A stretch of 40,237 nt of DNA from Betaproteobacteria bacterium (GTDB lineage: Bacteria; Pseudomonadota; Gammaproteobacteria; Burkholderiales; Burkholderiaceae_A). The notes beneath the pieces are model-generated. The model was not told where the DNA came from. It did not search any database and worked only from the letters and a program-made list of their open reading frames with translations. The position numbers and the translations under genes are program-made. Positions 18,168-27,684 of this stretch are shown here, one piece after another. The DNA lies in the NCBI GenBank assembly GCA_018969705.1, contig JAGWXV010000004.1, positions 1 to 40,237 of the forward strand. Direction: 5' to 3'. Within the stretch, counting starts at the first letter, position 1; each line of letters starts with the position of its first letter.

Positions 18168-18563
18168 ATGGATCGTTACCAAATAGCGCTTATCGTCGCT
18201 TTCTCAGCGCTGCCGATGGCGGCCCTCGCCCATCCGGGCGAAGCCACCTATAAAGCGGTCTGTGCAGCGTGCCACACCGCTGGAGTCGCTAATGCGCCCA
18301 AGCTTGGCGATGCCAAGAAATGGGGGCCACTGATCCGTGAAGGCCAAGCGGTTCTTACCGCCCATGGCTATGTCGGCATTCGGGGTATGCCCGCAAAGGG
18401 GGGTAAGCCTGATCTCAGCATCGAGGACTTCGCTGATGCGGTCGTTTATATGGTGAATAACTCAGGGGGTAAATGGGTCACACCCGACACCAAAATGCTG
18501 GCTGCGATTCGTACTGAGATCGAGAAACGCGAGAAGGCAATCGCTGCCAAAGCCCGAAAATAA
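18168..18563 (+). CDS. Small periplasmic c-type cytochrome (c5-like)
   Basis: Mono-haem electron carrier. The signal peptide MDRYQIALIVAFSALPMAALA is followed by a mature domain with haem motif CAACH at residues 32-36 and a likely axial Met at 74 in RGMPAKGG, then the C-terminal helix FADAVVYMVNNS typical of cytochrome c5-class domains. The track start (TTG 18129) adds an unlikely polar leader; ATG 18168 (131 residues) gives a clean signal peptide. A Lys/Glu-rich tail ends the protein. It may carry electrons from the bc1 complex encoded at 35-37 kb; that is inference. Confidence 0.88.
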   Translation: MDRYQIALIVAFSALPMAALAHPGEATYKAVCAACHTAGVANAPKLGDAKKWGPLIREGQAVLTAHGYVGIRGMPAKGGKPDLSIEDFADAVVYMVNNSGGKWVTPDTKMLAAIRTEIEKREKAIAAKARK

Positions 18564-18576
18564 AAGCGCATCTCAG

Positions 18577-18864
18577 ATGGACTCACTGCACCCTGTTTAT
18601 ATTCTGATTGGCGGCATGATCGGGATCAGCGTGCTGGTGCTGATTGGTCTAAAGATCTACATGAATCGGGCTATGCGCGACTCAGGCCATCAATCCGCTT
18701 TTCTAATCGATCAAGTGAATCACGAAAATTTCGAAGCATCTGATCATGCTCCGCAACCTGATTGCGGCTCACTAACACGCCTGCTTCATGAACAGCGAAC
18801 TCCGCTGCCTGCCGCGCGAGCTGGCCTGCAGGCGACTGATTCCAAAAATGCTCCCAGGGGCTAA
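18577..18864 (+). CDS. Possible small membrane protein overlapping ubiJ in antisense
   Basis: The frame starts 13 nt after the cytochrome gene and its first 30 residues (PVYILIGGMIGISVLVLIGL then KIYMNRAM) form a convincing membrane helix lying outside ubiJ. From 18671 on it is antisense to the ubiJ 3' end, and the remaining 64 residues look like shadow sequence. Either a short membrane protein extends into ubiJ in convergent overlap, or the original stop was lost. A link to the cytochrome just upstream is possible. Function unknown. Confidence 0.4.
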   Translation: MDSLHPVYILIGGMIGISVLVLIGLKIYMNRAMRDSGHQSAFLIDQVNHENFEASDHAPQPDCGSLTRLLHEQRTPLPAARAGLQATDSKNAPRG

Positions 18865-19198
18865 GTCGATCCTTAATTAGCTTTACTAGTGGCGCAAGAC
18901 GCTCCACCACCATGGCATCACCCTCAATGCGTGGGCCACGAGAAATCTCAGTGCTGAATCGCAGGGTCACATCGGGCTCACGGCGCGGGCTTCTCGCCCC
19001 CGCCGAATTCACCTGCACCACTTGATGGCTCAGTCCGATTTCTTTCAGTAGGCCATCGGCCTCGATTTCCCAATCGAGGCTACCGACTACCGGAAGAACG
19101 ACCTGTAAACGCTTGCCGGATAAGCCCTTTAAAGCAAGATGCAGGGGCTCATCCTTCGCGATCGCCCAGTTCAGGGCGCTTACAACATCAATGGCCAA
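18671..19198 (-). CDS. ubiJ: Ubiquinone biosynthesis accessory factor UbiJ (SCP2 domain)
   Basis: Lipid-binding SCP2 protein that organises the ubiquinone biosynthesis complex. The track's start (19288) lies deep in the upstream Tim44 gene. A TTG at 19198, overlapping the Tim44 stop by 11 nt, gives LAIDVVSALNWAIAKDEPLH, which matches the usual UbiJ N-terminal pattern (ALNxxLAxE), so 175 residues is preferred. The SCP2 fold covers about 10-110, and the C-terminal coiled coil (MLRNFRDSLDRLEKRIDGL) is a family hallmark. In related genomes ubiB usually follows; here the next sequence is the convergent cytochrome unit, so ubiB must be elsewhere. Confidence 0.8.
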   Translation of the reverse strand: MAIDVVSALNWAIAKDEPLHLALKGLSGKRLQVVLPVVGSLDWEIEADGLLKEIGLSHQVVQVNSAGARSPRREPDVTLRFSTEISRGPRIEGDAMVVERLAPLVKLIKDRLSPWEHFWNQSPAGQLARQAAEFAVHEAGVLVSRNQVAEHDQMLRNFRDSLDRLEKRIDGLSRA

Positions 19199-20162
19199 GC
19201 TGGGCGATTCCCGCCAGCATCCAGCCGGTATCTCCACCCTTTGCACGGTGAAGGGTCCAGACCTCGTCAAAGTCAGCTGCAGCCGCATCAGCCGCTTCTC
19301 GGATTAGACCGCTGAATCGAATCCGAACTTCATCAACAGGTTTGCCGAAGTCATCCTGGCTGTCTTGCATGCCGAGCCATTCGGCCTGAAGACTCACGAC
19401 CTGGGTCACATTGGCCGCGCCCTTACGGTCCGCAATCTGATGCGAGAGCTCGCGGGTCATCTCGGGCGTGCAGAATTCGGATAAGGCATGAATGTTTCCA
19501 GAATCCCAAATTGTCTGAAGCCGTGTGAACTGCTCGCGGGCGACTTTGAGAAACTGATCGACTTCTTCTGCGCTGATGTTCGCGCCTGAAGCGGGCTCTT
19601 CGATCGCCGCAGGCTGAGCGGCCGACATGCTGCCCGCGCCGCCTGCGGATTGCGGCGCCCAGCCCTGCTGGCTTGGGGATCCTTGCGTACCTGGGCCCGA
19701 TGCGCCATAGCCGGAGCGGGCCATGGCGGGCTCGCCGAAAGCGCCTGCCTGCGCGGTGCGACGACGCAGCGAGATCCAACGAAAGAGTGCGAACGCAAGC
19801 ACAACGGCCAGCACAATCAGCATCAGGCTCATGAGCTCTTCGCCAAAGCCCAGATACGAGGCAAGCGCTGCAAGGCCGAGACCTGCGGCGATGCCAGCGA
19901 TCGGTCCGAGCCAGCTATTTTTGGCTGGCTGCTGTGCGGCTGGCGCGGGCGAGGCTGGCTTAGCCGCTTGCTGGCCCTGCGGGGCCGCCTGAGGCGCTGG
20001 GGCTGCGGGCTTAGCGGGCACCGCCTGAGGTTTCGCGGATGGCGAGGGCGCAACACGTCCGACGTTACCGCCGCTGCCCAAGCGCTTGGCCTGGGCCTCA
20101 ACGATCGGCGCAGTCAACACAGCCACACAGGTCACGAGAGCGAGAAACTTTGTCTTATTCAC
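19188..20162 (-). CDS. Tim44-like domain membrane protein
   Basis: A 324-residue protein with an N-terminal signal (FLALVTCVAVLTAPIVEAQA), a long Ala/Pro/Gln-rich linker (about 35-85), two membrane segments (WLGPIAGIAAGLGLAALASYLG and SLMLIVLAVVLAFALFRWI), a second low-complexity stretch, and a C-terminal Tim44-like domain from about 195 (AEEVDQFLKVAREQFTRLQTIWD). It probably docks at the inner membrane; its role is not known, but it sits between ubiE and ubiJ in many Burkholderiales, pointing to ubiquinone assembly. The start is a GTG with GGAG 11 nt upstream. Confidence 0.85.
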   Translation of the reverse strand: MNKTKFLALVTCVAVLTAPIVEAQAKRLGSGGNVGRVAPSPSAKPQAVPAKPAAPAPQAAPQGQQAAKPASPAPAAQQPAKNSWLGPIAGIAAGLGLAALASYLGFGEELMSLMLIVLAVVLAFALFRWISLRRRTAQAGAFGEPAMARSGYGASGPGTQGSPSQQGWAPQSAGGAGSMSAAQPAAIEEPASGANISAEEVDQFLKVAREQFTRLQTIWDSGNIHALSEFCTPEMTRELSHQIADRKGAANVTQVVSLQAEWLGMQDSQDDFGKPVDEVRIRFSGLIREAADAAAADFDEVWTLHRAKGGDTGWMLAGIAQLGH

Positions 20163-20211
20163 GGAATTGCACTCCTATCAAAACAACAATCAAATTTTTT
20201 ACAAACGGCTT

Positions 20212-20949
20212 CTAAATTTTTACAGCCTGATGTAGGGCAACTACTCCGGCCGACATTGTGTGATGGCGCACGATGTCAAAGCCCGCGCTACTGAGCATCT
20301 CGGCGAGTTCTTTTGGGCCGGGATGCATGCGAATCGACTCCGCCAGGTAACGGTAGCTTGCCTCATCCCGGGCAATTTTTTGGCCTAACCAGGGTAAGAC
20401 CTTAAACGAATACAGATCATAGATTTTTTCTAAAGGCGCTGCTACTTTGGAAAACTCTAAGACAAGACATTTACCGCCAGGTTTCAGCACCCGCGCCATC
20501 TCTTTCAAAGCGGCCTGCTTATCTGTCATGTTGCGCAGCCCAAAAGCAACCGTCACCAAATCAAAACTGGCATCAGGAAATGGCAAATGCTCGGCATCAC
20601 AGACCACAGACTCGACCGGACAACCTTGGTCAATTAAACGATTGCGGCCACGGGTAAGCATCTGGCCATTGATATCGCTCATCACGACACGGCCCTGGGG
20701 GCCGACACGCTTGGCAAACGCGAGGGCTAAATCACCAGTGCCACTGGCGACGTCCAGCACGTGCTGGCCAGGCCGCACATTGGCCTGCGAGATTGCCACA
20801 GCCTTCCAGACCCGATGTAGGCCCATCGACATCAGGTCGTTCATGAGGTCGTAGCGGGCAGCTACCGAATCAAATACCCGTGCGACCCGTTGGGCCTTTT
20901 CGCCCGCCGGAACCTGCACAAACCCGAAGTGAGTGGTGTTTTGATCCAT
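20212..20949 (-). CDS. ubiE: Ubiquinone/menaquinone C-methyltransferase
   Basis: SAM-dependent C-methylation step of ubiquinone synthesis. The 245-residue protein has the family opening [20 protein letters not shown] and [21 protein letters not shown], motif [27 protein letters not shown], and the signature [19 protein letters not shown] and [15 protein letters not shown]. Length and motifs are normal. It starts 9 nt after a DUF971 gene and is followed after 49 nt by the Tim44 gene. Confidence 0.97.
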   Translation of the reverse strand: MDQNTTHFGFVQVPAGEKAQRVARVFDSVAARYDLMNDLMSMGLHRVWKAVAISQANVRPGQHVLDVASGTGDLALAFAKRVGPQGRVVMSDINGQMLTRGRNRLIDQGCPVESVVCDAEHLPFPDASFDLVTVAFGLRNMTDKQAALKEMARVLKPGGKCLVLEFSKVAAPLEKIYDLYSFKVLPWLGQKIARDEASYRYLAESIRMHPGPKELAEMLSSAGFDIVRHHTMSAGVVALHQAVKI

Positions 20950-20958
20950 CCAGTGATT

Positions 20959-21411
20959 TTAGTGGCTGCCACAGCCCCCCGAACCACAACCGGGCTTTCC
21001 ACAGCCGCCCCCGGCATCGGCAGCAAGCGCCGCAAAGTCCGGTTCCCGGGACGCGCCCGCAACCTTCAGCCGGGCCAGATAGTCCGCCCAGAGGGCCTCC
21101 TGGTTTTCTCCAAGCCAAGCAATGTAATCCCAGCTGAAAATTCCGGACTCGTGGCCATCGCTGAATTTAGGCTTCACTGCATAGTGGCCGACTGGCTCGA
21201 GCGACTCGATGATGACGTGCATTTTGCCGACCTGCAGGGTCTCCTGTCCGGGCCCATGGCCCATCACCTCTGCCGAAGGCGAATAAACGCGCATCAGCTC
21301 AAAGGGGATACGGTAGGTCTTGCCGGCCTCGTAGCCGACCTCCAGCAGCTTGGACTTCACGTGGACGGTTAGGCTTGAGGGCAGGGCTGTCGATGCAGTT
21401 TCTTGGCGCAT
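20959..21411 (-). CDS. DUF971 protein with cysteine-rich tail
   Basis: The 150-residue protein carries a DUF971 domain (also found at the N-terminus of gamma-butyrobetaine hydroxylase), with KLLEVGYEAGKTYRIPFELMRVYSPSAEV, then VGHYAVKPKFSDGHESGIFSWDYI. It ends in CGKPGCGSGGCGSH, three cysteines and a final His separated by Gly/Ser, which looks like a metal or Fe-S contact. It is the first gene of the ubiE unit. DUF971 is elsewhere linked to Fe-S carrier proteins (Mrp/ApbC), so a metal-related helper role in quinone synthesis is possible but unproven. Divergent from phoB across 124 bp. Confidence 0.88.
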   Translation of the reverse strand: MRQETASTALPSSLTVHVKSKLLEVGYEAGKTYRIPFELMRVYSPSAEVMGHGPGQETLQVGKMHVIIESLEPVGHYAVKPKFSDGHESGIFSWDYIAWLGENQEALWADYLARLKVAGASREPDFAALAADAGGGCGKPGCGSGGCGSH

Positions 21412-21535
21412 GGTCGTGTCACTAAATTGTCAAAAATCAGGTTTAGGATCGGGTTATCCGGACAGAAAGGATCGCAGAAAATCAAGCCAAACACACTGCC
21501 AATCTCTACGGATTTCTCCCTGCCCCGACTGACCC

Positions 21536-22234
21536 ATGACCTCAACCATCCTTATCGTTGAAGACGAGCCCGCGATCGCGGAGCTCTTGGCGATCAATCT
21601 GGAGTTCGCGGGCCACCGGGCGGTACGTGCTGCTGACGCCGAGGAGGCGATTCGGCTGATCCAGCACGAGCTTCCCGATCTGATTTTATTGGACTGGATG
21701 CTGCCCGGTATTGCGGGAGTCCGGCTTGCGGAAAAACTTCGGGCAGATGAGCGGACCCGGGAGATTCCAATCATCATGCTCACGGCCCGCAGCGATGAGG
21801 GCGATAAGGTGCACGGCTTGGAGATGGGCGCCGATGACTACATCACCAAGCCCTTTTCTCCAAAGGAATTGATGGCCCGAATCAAGGCGGTGTTACGCCG
21901 CAGAGCGCCGCAGCTTACCGATGACATCATCAGTAGCGGCGGGCTTAAGCTCGATCCCGCAACGCATCGGCTTTGGGCAGTACAAAACACTGCCGATGTA
22001 GCCCTTGATCTCGGGCCCACTGAATTTCGGCTGCTGCATTTTTTTATGACACACCCCGAGCGTGTGCACAGCCGCAGCTATTTGTTGGATCAGGTCTGGG
22101 GTGACCATGTCTATGTCGAAGAACGAACCGTCGATGTTCACATTCGACGGCTACGCAAAGCCTTAGAGCCGACAGGCCACGACGCACGGATTGAAACCGT
22201 CCGAGGAAGCGGCTATCGGTTTAGCGCGCGATAA
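21536..22234 (+). CDS. phoB: Phosphate regulon response regulator PhoB
   Basis: OmpR-family two-component regulator of phosphate starvation genes. The 232-residue protein has the receiver acidic pair in LIVEDEP (9-11), phospho-acceptor Asp53 in LLDWMLPG, the conserved Thr/Lys (MLTARS, TKPFSPKELMARI), and a winged-helix DNA-binding domain (LDLGPTEFRLLHFFMTHPERV, RTVDVHIRRLRKAL, GSGYRFS). It pairs with PhoR 8 nt downstream. I see no clear tandem Pho box in the 124 bp upstream, and phoU/pst genes are not in the window. Confidence 0.93.
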   Translation: MTSTILIVEDEPAIAELLAINLEFAGHRAVRAADAEEAIRLIQHELPDLILLDWMLPGIAGVRLAEKLRADERTREIPIIMLTARSDEGDKVHGLEMGADDYITKPFSPKELMARIKAVLRRRAPQLTDDIISSGGLKLDPATHRLWAVQNTADVALDLGPTEFRLLHFFMTHPERVHSRSYLLDQVWGDHVYVEERTVDVHIRRLRKALEPTGHDARIETVRGSGYRFSAR

Positions 22235-22242
22235 TCGGTCCC

Positions 22243-23562
22243 ATGGTTGGTTTCTGGATCCGCATTGTGCTGTCCATGCTCGCGATTGCAGGCATGGGCT
22301 GGCTATTTGCCGCAATTGGTGAGGCCCGCTCCGGCTGGCTTGTAGCCGTCCTGCTGCTCGGAGGGTGGGTGGTGTACCACCTGTTTTACTTGCAAAAGGC
22401 CATGGCCTGGCTCGAGGATTTCCAATTGGATCGGGTGCCCCATGGATCGGGCGCCTGGGAGTCGCTTTACGCAAAAATCTATCGGCTGGCGAAATCCAGC
22501 GAACGACAACGGCAGCAGCTCACCGAAACGCTGAAGGATTTTCGCAGCGCGACTGAGGCAATGCCCGATGGTGTGGTCACCTTAGATGAAGACAACCAAA
22601 TTCTTTATGCCAACGAGCAGGCGGAAGACCAGCTGGGCATCAGCACCGAAAAAGATGCGGGCCGAAACCTGATCAATATTGTTCGCCACCCGGAGTTTGT
22701 CAGCTACCTCAATAGCGGATCATGGGAGAAATCAGTTGTGATTCGCGGCATTCGAAGTTCGAATCGGGTGCTCCAAGTCCAGCTCATTCCTTATGGCACG
22801 CGCCAGCGTCTTCTCATGACCCGCGACATCACGCAGATCGATCGGCTGGAGACCACCCGACGAGACTTTGTCGCCAATGTGTCGCATGAACTCAAAACGC
22901 CGCTGACGGTACTCAATGGCTTTTTAGAGACTCTGCGAGACCTGCCTTTGCAAGAGGAGCAAAAAAGCCAATATCTGGGGCTGATGCAGATTCAGGCACA
23001 GCGCATGCAAAATATTGTCGAAGATTTGCTGGTGCTCTCTAAACTCGAGTCGACCGCCTCGGTGACACAAGAGGACCCGATCGCGATGCCGGCACTAATT
23101 GAGCGGCTAGGCAATGATGCAAAAAGCCTTAGCCGAGACCAGCACCAGATTCATTGCCACTGCAGCGCGAATTCAATCCTGATTGGCGCAGAAGATGAGC
23201 TCAGCAGCGCCTTTGCAAACCTGGTCAGCAATGCCGTGCGCTATACGCCGGCCGGCGGATCCATCACGATTCAGTGGGCTCTGGAGCCGGACGGATCGGG
23301 GAGCTTCTCGGTTGCTGATACGGGCCCTGGTATTGAATCTCAGCACCTGCCTCGATTGACCGAGCGGTTTTACCGAGTTGATCGAAGCCGATCGCGCGAA
23401 ACGGGCGGCACCGGCCTGGGCCTAGCAATTGTCAAGCATGTAGCAACCCGGCATCAAGCCCAGCTTCTGATTGACTCCGAGGTCGGCAAAGGCAGCCGGT
23501 TCACGCTGCTTTTTCCCGAAAAACGACTCAGACCAGGACCCGCTCAATCCCGCCCTGATTAG
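22243..23562 (+). CDS. phoR: Phosphate regulon sensor histidine kinase PhoR
   Basis: Membrane sensor kinase partnering PhoB. The 439-residue protein has two N-terminal membrane helices (about 5-25 and 31-50), the PhoR linker, a PAS domain (about 96-195), the phosphorylatable His215 in [13 protein letters not shown], and ATPase motifs N ([10 protein letters not shown]), G1 (ADTGPGIE) and G2 ([10 protein letters not shown]). Length and order match PhoR. Its 3' end overlaps the convergent FAD/Fe-S oxidoreductase gene by 35 nt, with no room for a terminator between them. Confidence 0.94.
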   Translation: MVGFWIRIVLSMLAIAGMGWLFAAIGEARSGWLVAVLLLGGWVVYHLFYLQKAMAWLEDFQLDRVPHGSGAWESLYAKIYRLAKSSERQRQQLTETLKDFRSATEAMPDGVVTLDEDNQILYANEQAEDQLGISTEKDAGRNLINIVRHPEFVSYLNSGSWEKSVVIRGIRSSNRVLQVQLIPYGTRQRLLMTRDITQIDRLETTRRDFVANVSHELKTPLTVLNGFLETLRDLPLQEEQKSQYLGLMQIQAQRMQNIVEDLLVLSKLESTASVTQEDPIAMPALIERLGNDAKSLSRDQHQIHCHCSANSILIGAEDELSSAFANLVSNAVRYTPAGGSITIQWALEPDGSGSFSVADTGPGIESQHLPRLTERFYRVDRSRSRETGGTGLGLAIVKHVATRHQAQLLIDSEVGKGSRFTLLFPEKRLRPGPAQSRPD

Positions 23563-26500
23563 CACTCGCAACATAGTGCGATAGCCACTCCTGGCCCAAA
23601 ACATGACGGGCGATTTCGACCACGATGTAATCGGCCTCAACCGATACGTCCTCGGAATACCGTGATAAGCCCTGCAAACAAGATGGGCACGCCGTGAGAA
23701 TCTTGACCTCAGCGGCCGATGACGCCTCACGCAGGGCCTGAGCGCCTTTACGCATTTCCTCTTCTTTTCGAAAACGGACTTGGGTTGAGATATCCGGCCG
23801 AGTCACTGCCAGAGTACCTGACTCACCACAGCAGCGCTCATTTTTCTCGACCTTGCCATTAAGATCACTGTTCATCAGTGTGTTGACGACCTTTAGCGGC
23901 TGGTGCTGCTTCATCGGGCTGTGGCATGGATCGTGGTACATGTAACGCATGCCCGTCGCTTGATCTAGGCGCACGCCTTTTTCCATCAGAAATTCGTGGA
24001 TATCGACAATCCGGCAGCCCGGAAAAATCTTCTCGAACTCATAGCCCGCGAGCTGGTCATAACAGGTGCCACACGACACCACCACGGTCTTGATATCGAG
24101 ATAGTTCAGAGTATTGGCCACTCGATGAAAGAGCACCCGGTTATCGGTGATGATCTTTTCGGCCTTATCAAACTGCCCAGCGCCTCGCTGGGGATAACCA
24201 CAGCAGAGATACCCCGGGGGCAAAACAGTCTGCACTCCCACATGCCAGAGCATGGCCTGGGTGGCCAGACCCACCTGAGAAAAAAGCCGCTCAGAGCCAC
24301 AGCCCGGAAAGTAAAACACCGCCTCGCTTTCGCTGGTCGTCGCGCTCGGATTGCGGATGATCGGCACAAATGCTGAGTCCTCAATATCCAATAGCGCGCG
24401 GGCAGTCTTTTTCGGCAGATTGCCCGGCATTTTTTTATTCACAAAGTGGATGACCTGCTCGCGAATTGCAGGCTTTCCAACCGTTGCCGGCGGCCTTGCG
24501 GTCTGAGTCTTGGCAAGACGCTTTAAAAGATCGTGGGCGATCCTCTGGGCCTTATATCCCCAGTCCATCATCATCTTTCTAAGAATCGTGATGGTCTGCG
24601 GGTTGGTCGCATTAAGAAACAACATGGATGCGGCTGCGCCAGGATTGAATTTTTTCTTGCCCATCTTGCGCAAGAGATTGCGCATATTCATTGAGACCTC
24701 GCCAAAATCGATATCGACTGGGCAGGGAGTTAAGCACTTATGGCAGACCGTGCAGTGATCGGCGACATCTGAGAATTCTTCCCAATGTTTAATCGAGATA
24801 CCACGGCGTGTTTGCTCTTCATAGAGAAACGCCTCAATTAAAAGAGAAGTCGCAAGAATTTTATTGCGTGGCGAATACAGCAAATTCGCGCGTGGCACAT
24901 GGGTCGCACAGACCGGCTTACACTTGCCACAGCGCAGGCAGTTGGCAAATGAGTCAGCAATCGAGCCGATATCTGACTGCTGCATGATCAGGCTCTCAGC
25001 GCCCATCAGGCCAAACGAAGGTGTATATGCATTTTCAAGATTGCCGCCGCGCAGCAGTTTTCCAGCATTAAAGTGCTGATCTGGATCGACCTGATTTTTA
25101 TAGGCATGGAATGCATCGAGTTCCGCCTCGGAGAGAAACTCCATCTTGGTAATTCCGATGCCATGCTCACCCGAGATCACGCCATCCAAGGACTTTGCAA
25201 TCTCCATAATGCGCGCCACGGCCCGGTGGGCCTCCTGCAGCATGTCGTAGTCATCTGAATTGACGGGGATATTGGTGTGCACATTACCATCACCCGCATG
25301 CATGTGAAGCGCGACAAAGACGCGCGATCTGAGTACCTCTTGATGAGTCGCATCAATCTTCTCGACAATCGCTGCAAAGGCGCCGCCGCCGAAAATGCCA
25401 CGCAGTGGCTCTTTTAGCTCGCGTTTCCACGAGATCCACACGAGATGGTCCTGGATGAGCTCAACGATCCGCGTGTCGGGCTGGCTGGCCATTCGCTCAG
25501 CGATCAGTGTCTCGTTGATATCGACTCCCAGCCCGCGCAATTTTTCACTTAACCCCGCGACATCATCGTAAAGATGGGAGAGCAGAAATGACCAGCGCTG
25601 GGTGATGCGATCCAGAAGAGTTGCGGCAAGCGCTAGGCGGCGCTCCAGATCTTCGTGAAGGGTCTGCTCCGGTGTGAGATCCGTCTGATGCAGATGGGCG
25701 GCCGGCCACTGGCTTGCGAGAAGCACCCGGCAGGCAGCGACAAACTTTAACTTGTTGCCGATCGAGAGTTCGATATTGATGTGCTCGATGGCATTGGTGT
25801 ATTCGCCCATCCGATCCAGCGGAATCACAACATCTTCATTGATCTTAAATGCGTTGGTATGCCGTGCGATGGCGGCTGTTCTTGCCCGCTCGGCCCAAAA
25901 GGCCTTGCGGGCCTCGGGAGAAACAGCAACAAAGCCCTCTCCGGCATGGCCGTTGGCCAGCCGAATCACCTCTGAGGCTGCGCGGGCAACCGCCTGATCA
26001 TCATCACCCACGATATCGCCAATCAGCACCATCTTTGGCAGCGACCCGCGTTTACTCTTAGTGCTGTAGCCCACCGCACGAAGATAGCGCTCATCGAGAT
26101 GCTCAAGGCCTGCCAATAAAGCGCCGCCCGGCTTGCGGTCAAGGTGATTCTTGATTTCAACAATCGAAGGCACTGCCTGCTGGGCATTACCAAAAAACTC
26201 AAGGCAGACAGTACGAATATGATTGGGCATGCGGTGTAGGACCCAGCGGCTGCTGGTAATTAAGCCATCACAGCCTTCCTTCTGAATGCCTGGAAGGCCG
26301 CCCAAGACCTTATCGGTGACATCTTTGCCCAGGCCGAGTCGACGAAAGCGCCAGCCCTCAAGCTTTAAAAGTTCTTTACGAAAGGGTTCGCCCCGCATCA
26401 CCCCGACTGCGCCTGAGCCCGCAGTCGCAGCCTCGTATTGTTCAGGCCGATACCAGGCGAGCTCGAACTCGGCCCACTCGGCATCATGAATCTTGCCCAG

Positions 26501-27559
26501 ATTGTGGTGAAGACGGGATACCTCAAGCCAGTTGCCTTGCGGGTCCACCATGCGCCACCAGGCCAGATTATCAATGGCCGTTCCCCAGAGCACCGCTTTT
26601 TTTCCGCCCGCATTCATGGCAATGTTGCCGCCAATGCATGACGCATCCGCTGAGGTTGGATCCACTGCGAACACGAGCCCAGCTGCATCCGCCGCATCCG
26701 AGACCCGGCGGGTCACCACACCGGCTCCGCTAAAGATTGTCGCAACCGGCTCCGCCAGGCCCGGCAGGCGCAGCCGCTCAACTGCACCAAGTGTTTCGAG
26801 TTTTTCGGTATTGATCACTGCCGAGCGGGGAGTCAGCGGCACCGCGCCACCGGTGTATCCAGTGCCACCCCCGCGCGGGATGATCGTTAAGCCCGCCTCA
26901 ATGCATCCGCTGACCAATGCAGGAATCTCTTGTTCAGCATCTGGTGTGAGCACAACAAAGGGATATTCCACACGCCAATCAGTCGCATCAGTGACATGAG
27001 AGACCCGCGATAGCCCATCGAACTTAATATTGTCCGCTGCGGTCACACGGCCAAGAATTTTTCTTACCTGCCGACGCAGCTTTGCAGTCTCATCAAATCC
27101 GGAATTGAACAGAGCGACCGCTTGGCGGGCGAGCTCAAGAAGCCGAGCGACTTTCCGATCGCGGGAGCCGGTCGTCAACGGCGATGACAGCAACGCAGGA
27201 TCCAAAGCATCCTGCTGACGGCGTCGATCAATCTCGGCAAGCCGATGATGCAACGCCCCGATTAACTGCTGACGACGCTTTGGGTTATCCAGTAAATCGT
27301 CTTGCAGGTAGGGGTTGCGACTAACGGCCCAAATATCGCCCAAGACTTCATACAGCATGCGTGCTGAGCGTCCGGTCTTGCGCTCGCCCCGCAATTCTGA
27401 AATCAGCGCCCAGCCCTCTGCGCCCAGCACCCTAATCACAATCTCACGATCCGAAAATGAGGTGTAGTTATAGGGAATCTCGCGCAGGCGTGCCGGATTT
27501 CGGCCAGGATCGGCCTGATCCAGGCGGGCCAGCAGCATCGGGTTTAACGGGGCATTCAT
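23528..27559 (-). CDS. Giant FAD-linked oxidase / Fe-S / Cys-rich domain fusion (DUF3683 type)
   Basis: A 1343-residue protein that merges the parts of a GlcD-GlcF-like or D-lactate dehydrogenase complex in one chain. Order: DUF3683-type N-terminus (about 1-190); FAD-binding PCMH domain with [12 protein letters not shown] (227-238); FAD-oxidase C domain with HMHAGDGN (752-759) and GEHGIG (797-802); two 4Fe-4S sites [11 protein letters not shown] (874-884) and [11 protein letters not shown] (936-946); two CCG-type Cys-rich domains (FPGCGS 1084, CCG 1119; HDPCH 1209, CCG 1243). Expected to oxidise a 2-hydroxyacid, passing electrons to the quinone pool; the substrate is unknown. No membrane helix is seen. 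Found in Burkholderiales as a conserved uncharacterised protein. Confidence 0.9.
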   Translation of the reverse strand: MNAPLNPMLLARLDQADPGRNPARLREIPYNYTSFSDREIVIRVLGAEGWALISELRGERKTGRSARMLYEVLGDIWAVSRNPYLQDDLLDNPKRRQQLIGALHHRLAEIDRRRQQDALDPALLSSPLTTGSRDRKVARLLELARQAVALFNSGFDETAKLRRQVRKILGRVTAADNIKFDGLSRVSHVTDATDWRVEYPFVVLTPDAEQEIPALVSGCIEAGLTIIPRGGGTGYTGGAVPLTPRSAVINTEKLETLGAVERLRLPGLAEPVATIFSGAGVVTRRVSDAADAAGLVFAVDPTSADASCIGGNIAMNAGGKKAVLWGTAIDNLAWWRMVDPQGNWLEVSRLHHNLGKIHDAEWAEFELAWYRPEQYEAATAGSGAVGVMRGEPFRKELLKLEGWRFRRLGLGKDVTDKVLGGLPGIQKEGCDGLITSSRWVLHRMPNHIRTVCLEFFGNAQQAVPSIVEIKNHLDRKPGGALLAGLEHLDERYLRAVGYSTKSKRGSLPKMVLIGDIVGDDDQAVARAASEVIRLANGHAGEGFVAVSPEARKAFWAERARTAAIARHTNAFKINEDVVIPLDRMGEYTNAIEHINIELSIGNKLKFVAACRVLLASQWPAAHLHQTDLTPEQTLHEDLERRLALAATLLDRITQRWSFLLSHLYDDVAGLSEKLRGLGVDINETLIAERMASQPDTRIVELIQDHLVWISWKRELKEPLRGIFGGGAFAAIVEKIDATHQEVLRSRVFVALHMHAGDGNVHTNIPVNSDDYDMLQEAHRAVARIMEIAKSLDGVISGEHGIGITKMEFLSEAELDAFHAYKNQVDPDQHFNAGKLLRGGNLENAYTPSFGLMGAESLIMQQSDIGSIADSFANCLRCGKCKPVCATHVPRANLLYSPRNKILATSLLIEAFLYEEQTRRGISIKHWEEFSDVADHCTVCHKCLTPCPVDIDFGEVSMNMRNLLRKMGKKKFNPGAAASMLFLNATNPQTITILRKMMMDWGYKAQRIAHDLLKRLAKTQTARPPATVGKPAIREQVIHFVNKKMPGNLPKKTARALLDIEDSAFVPIIRNPSATTSESEAVFYFPGCGSERLFSQVGLATQAMLWHVGVQTVLPPGYLCCGYPQRGAGQFDKAEKIITDNRVLFHRVANTLNYLDIKTVVVSCGTCYDQLAGYEFEKIFPGCRIVDIHEFLMEKGVRLDQATGMRYMYHDPCHSPMKQHQPLKVVNTLMNSDLNGKVEKNERCCGESGTLAVTRPDISTQVRFRKEEEMRKGAQALREASSAAEVKILTACPSCLQGLSRYSEDVSVEADYIVVEIARHVLGQEWLSHYVASANQGGIERVLV

Positions 27560-27684
27560 GAGGGAGAAAAGTGTATCGGAATGGATCGTTTTCAGGCCCT
27601 ATTGTCGCCCGAATCAACATCACCGATGGCGCGTGAACGCGGCCTTGGTGTAGGGCTTTGCGTAAATTGGGTTATAAAACGGGC

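Noticed and set aside
19650-20294. 214-residue plus-strand ORF antisense to the Tim44 gene
   Set aside because: It mirrors the Ala/Pro-rich low-complexity part of a real gene and has no recognisable motif.
21412-21535. Possible Pho box upstream of phoB (TTGTCAAAAAT)
   Set aside because: Only one half-site resembles the CTGTCAT-type repeat; no second half at the 11-bp period.
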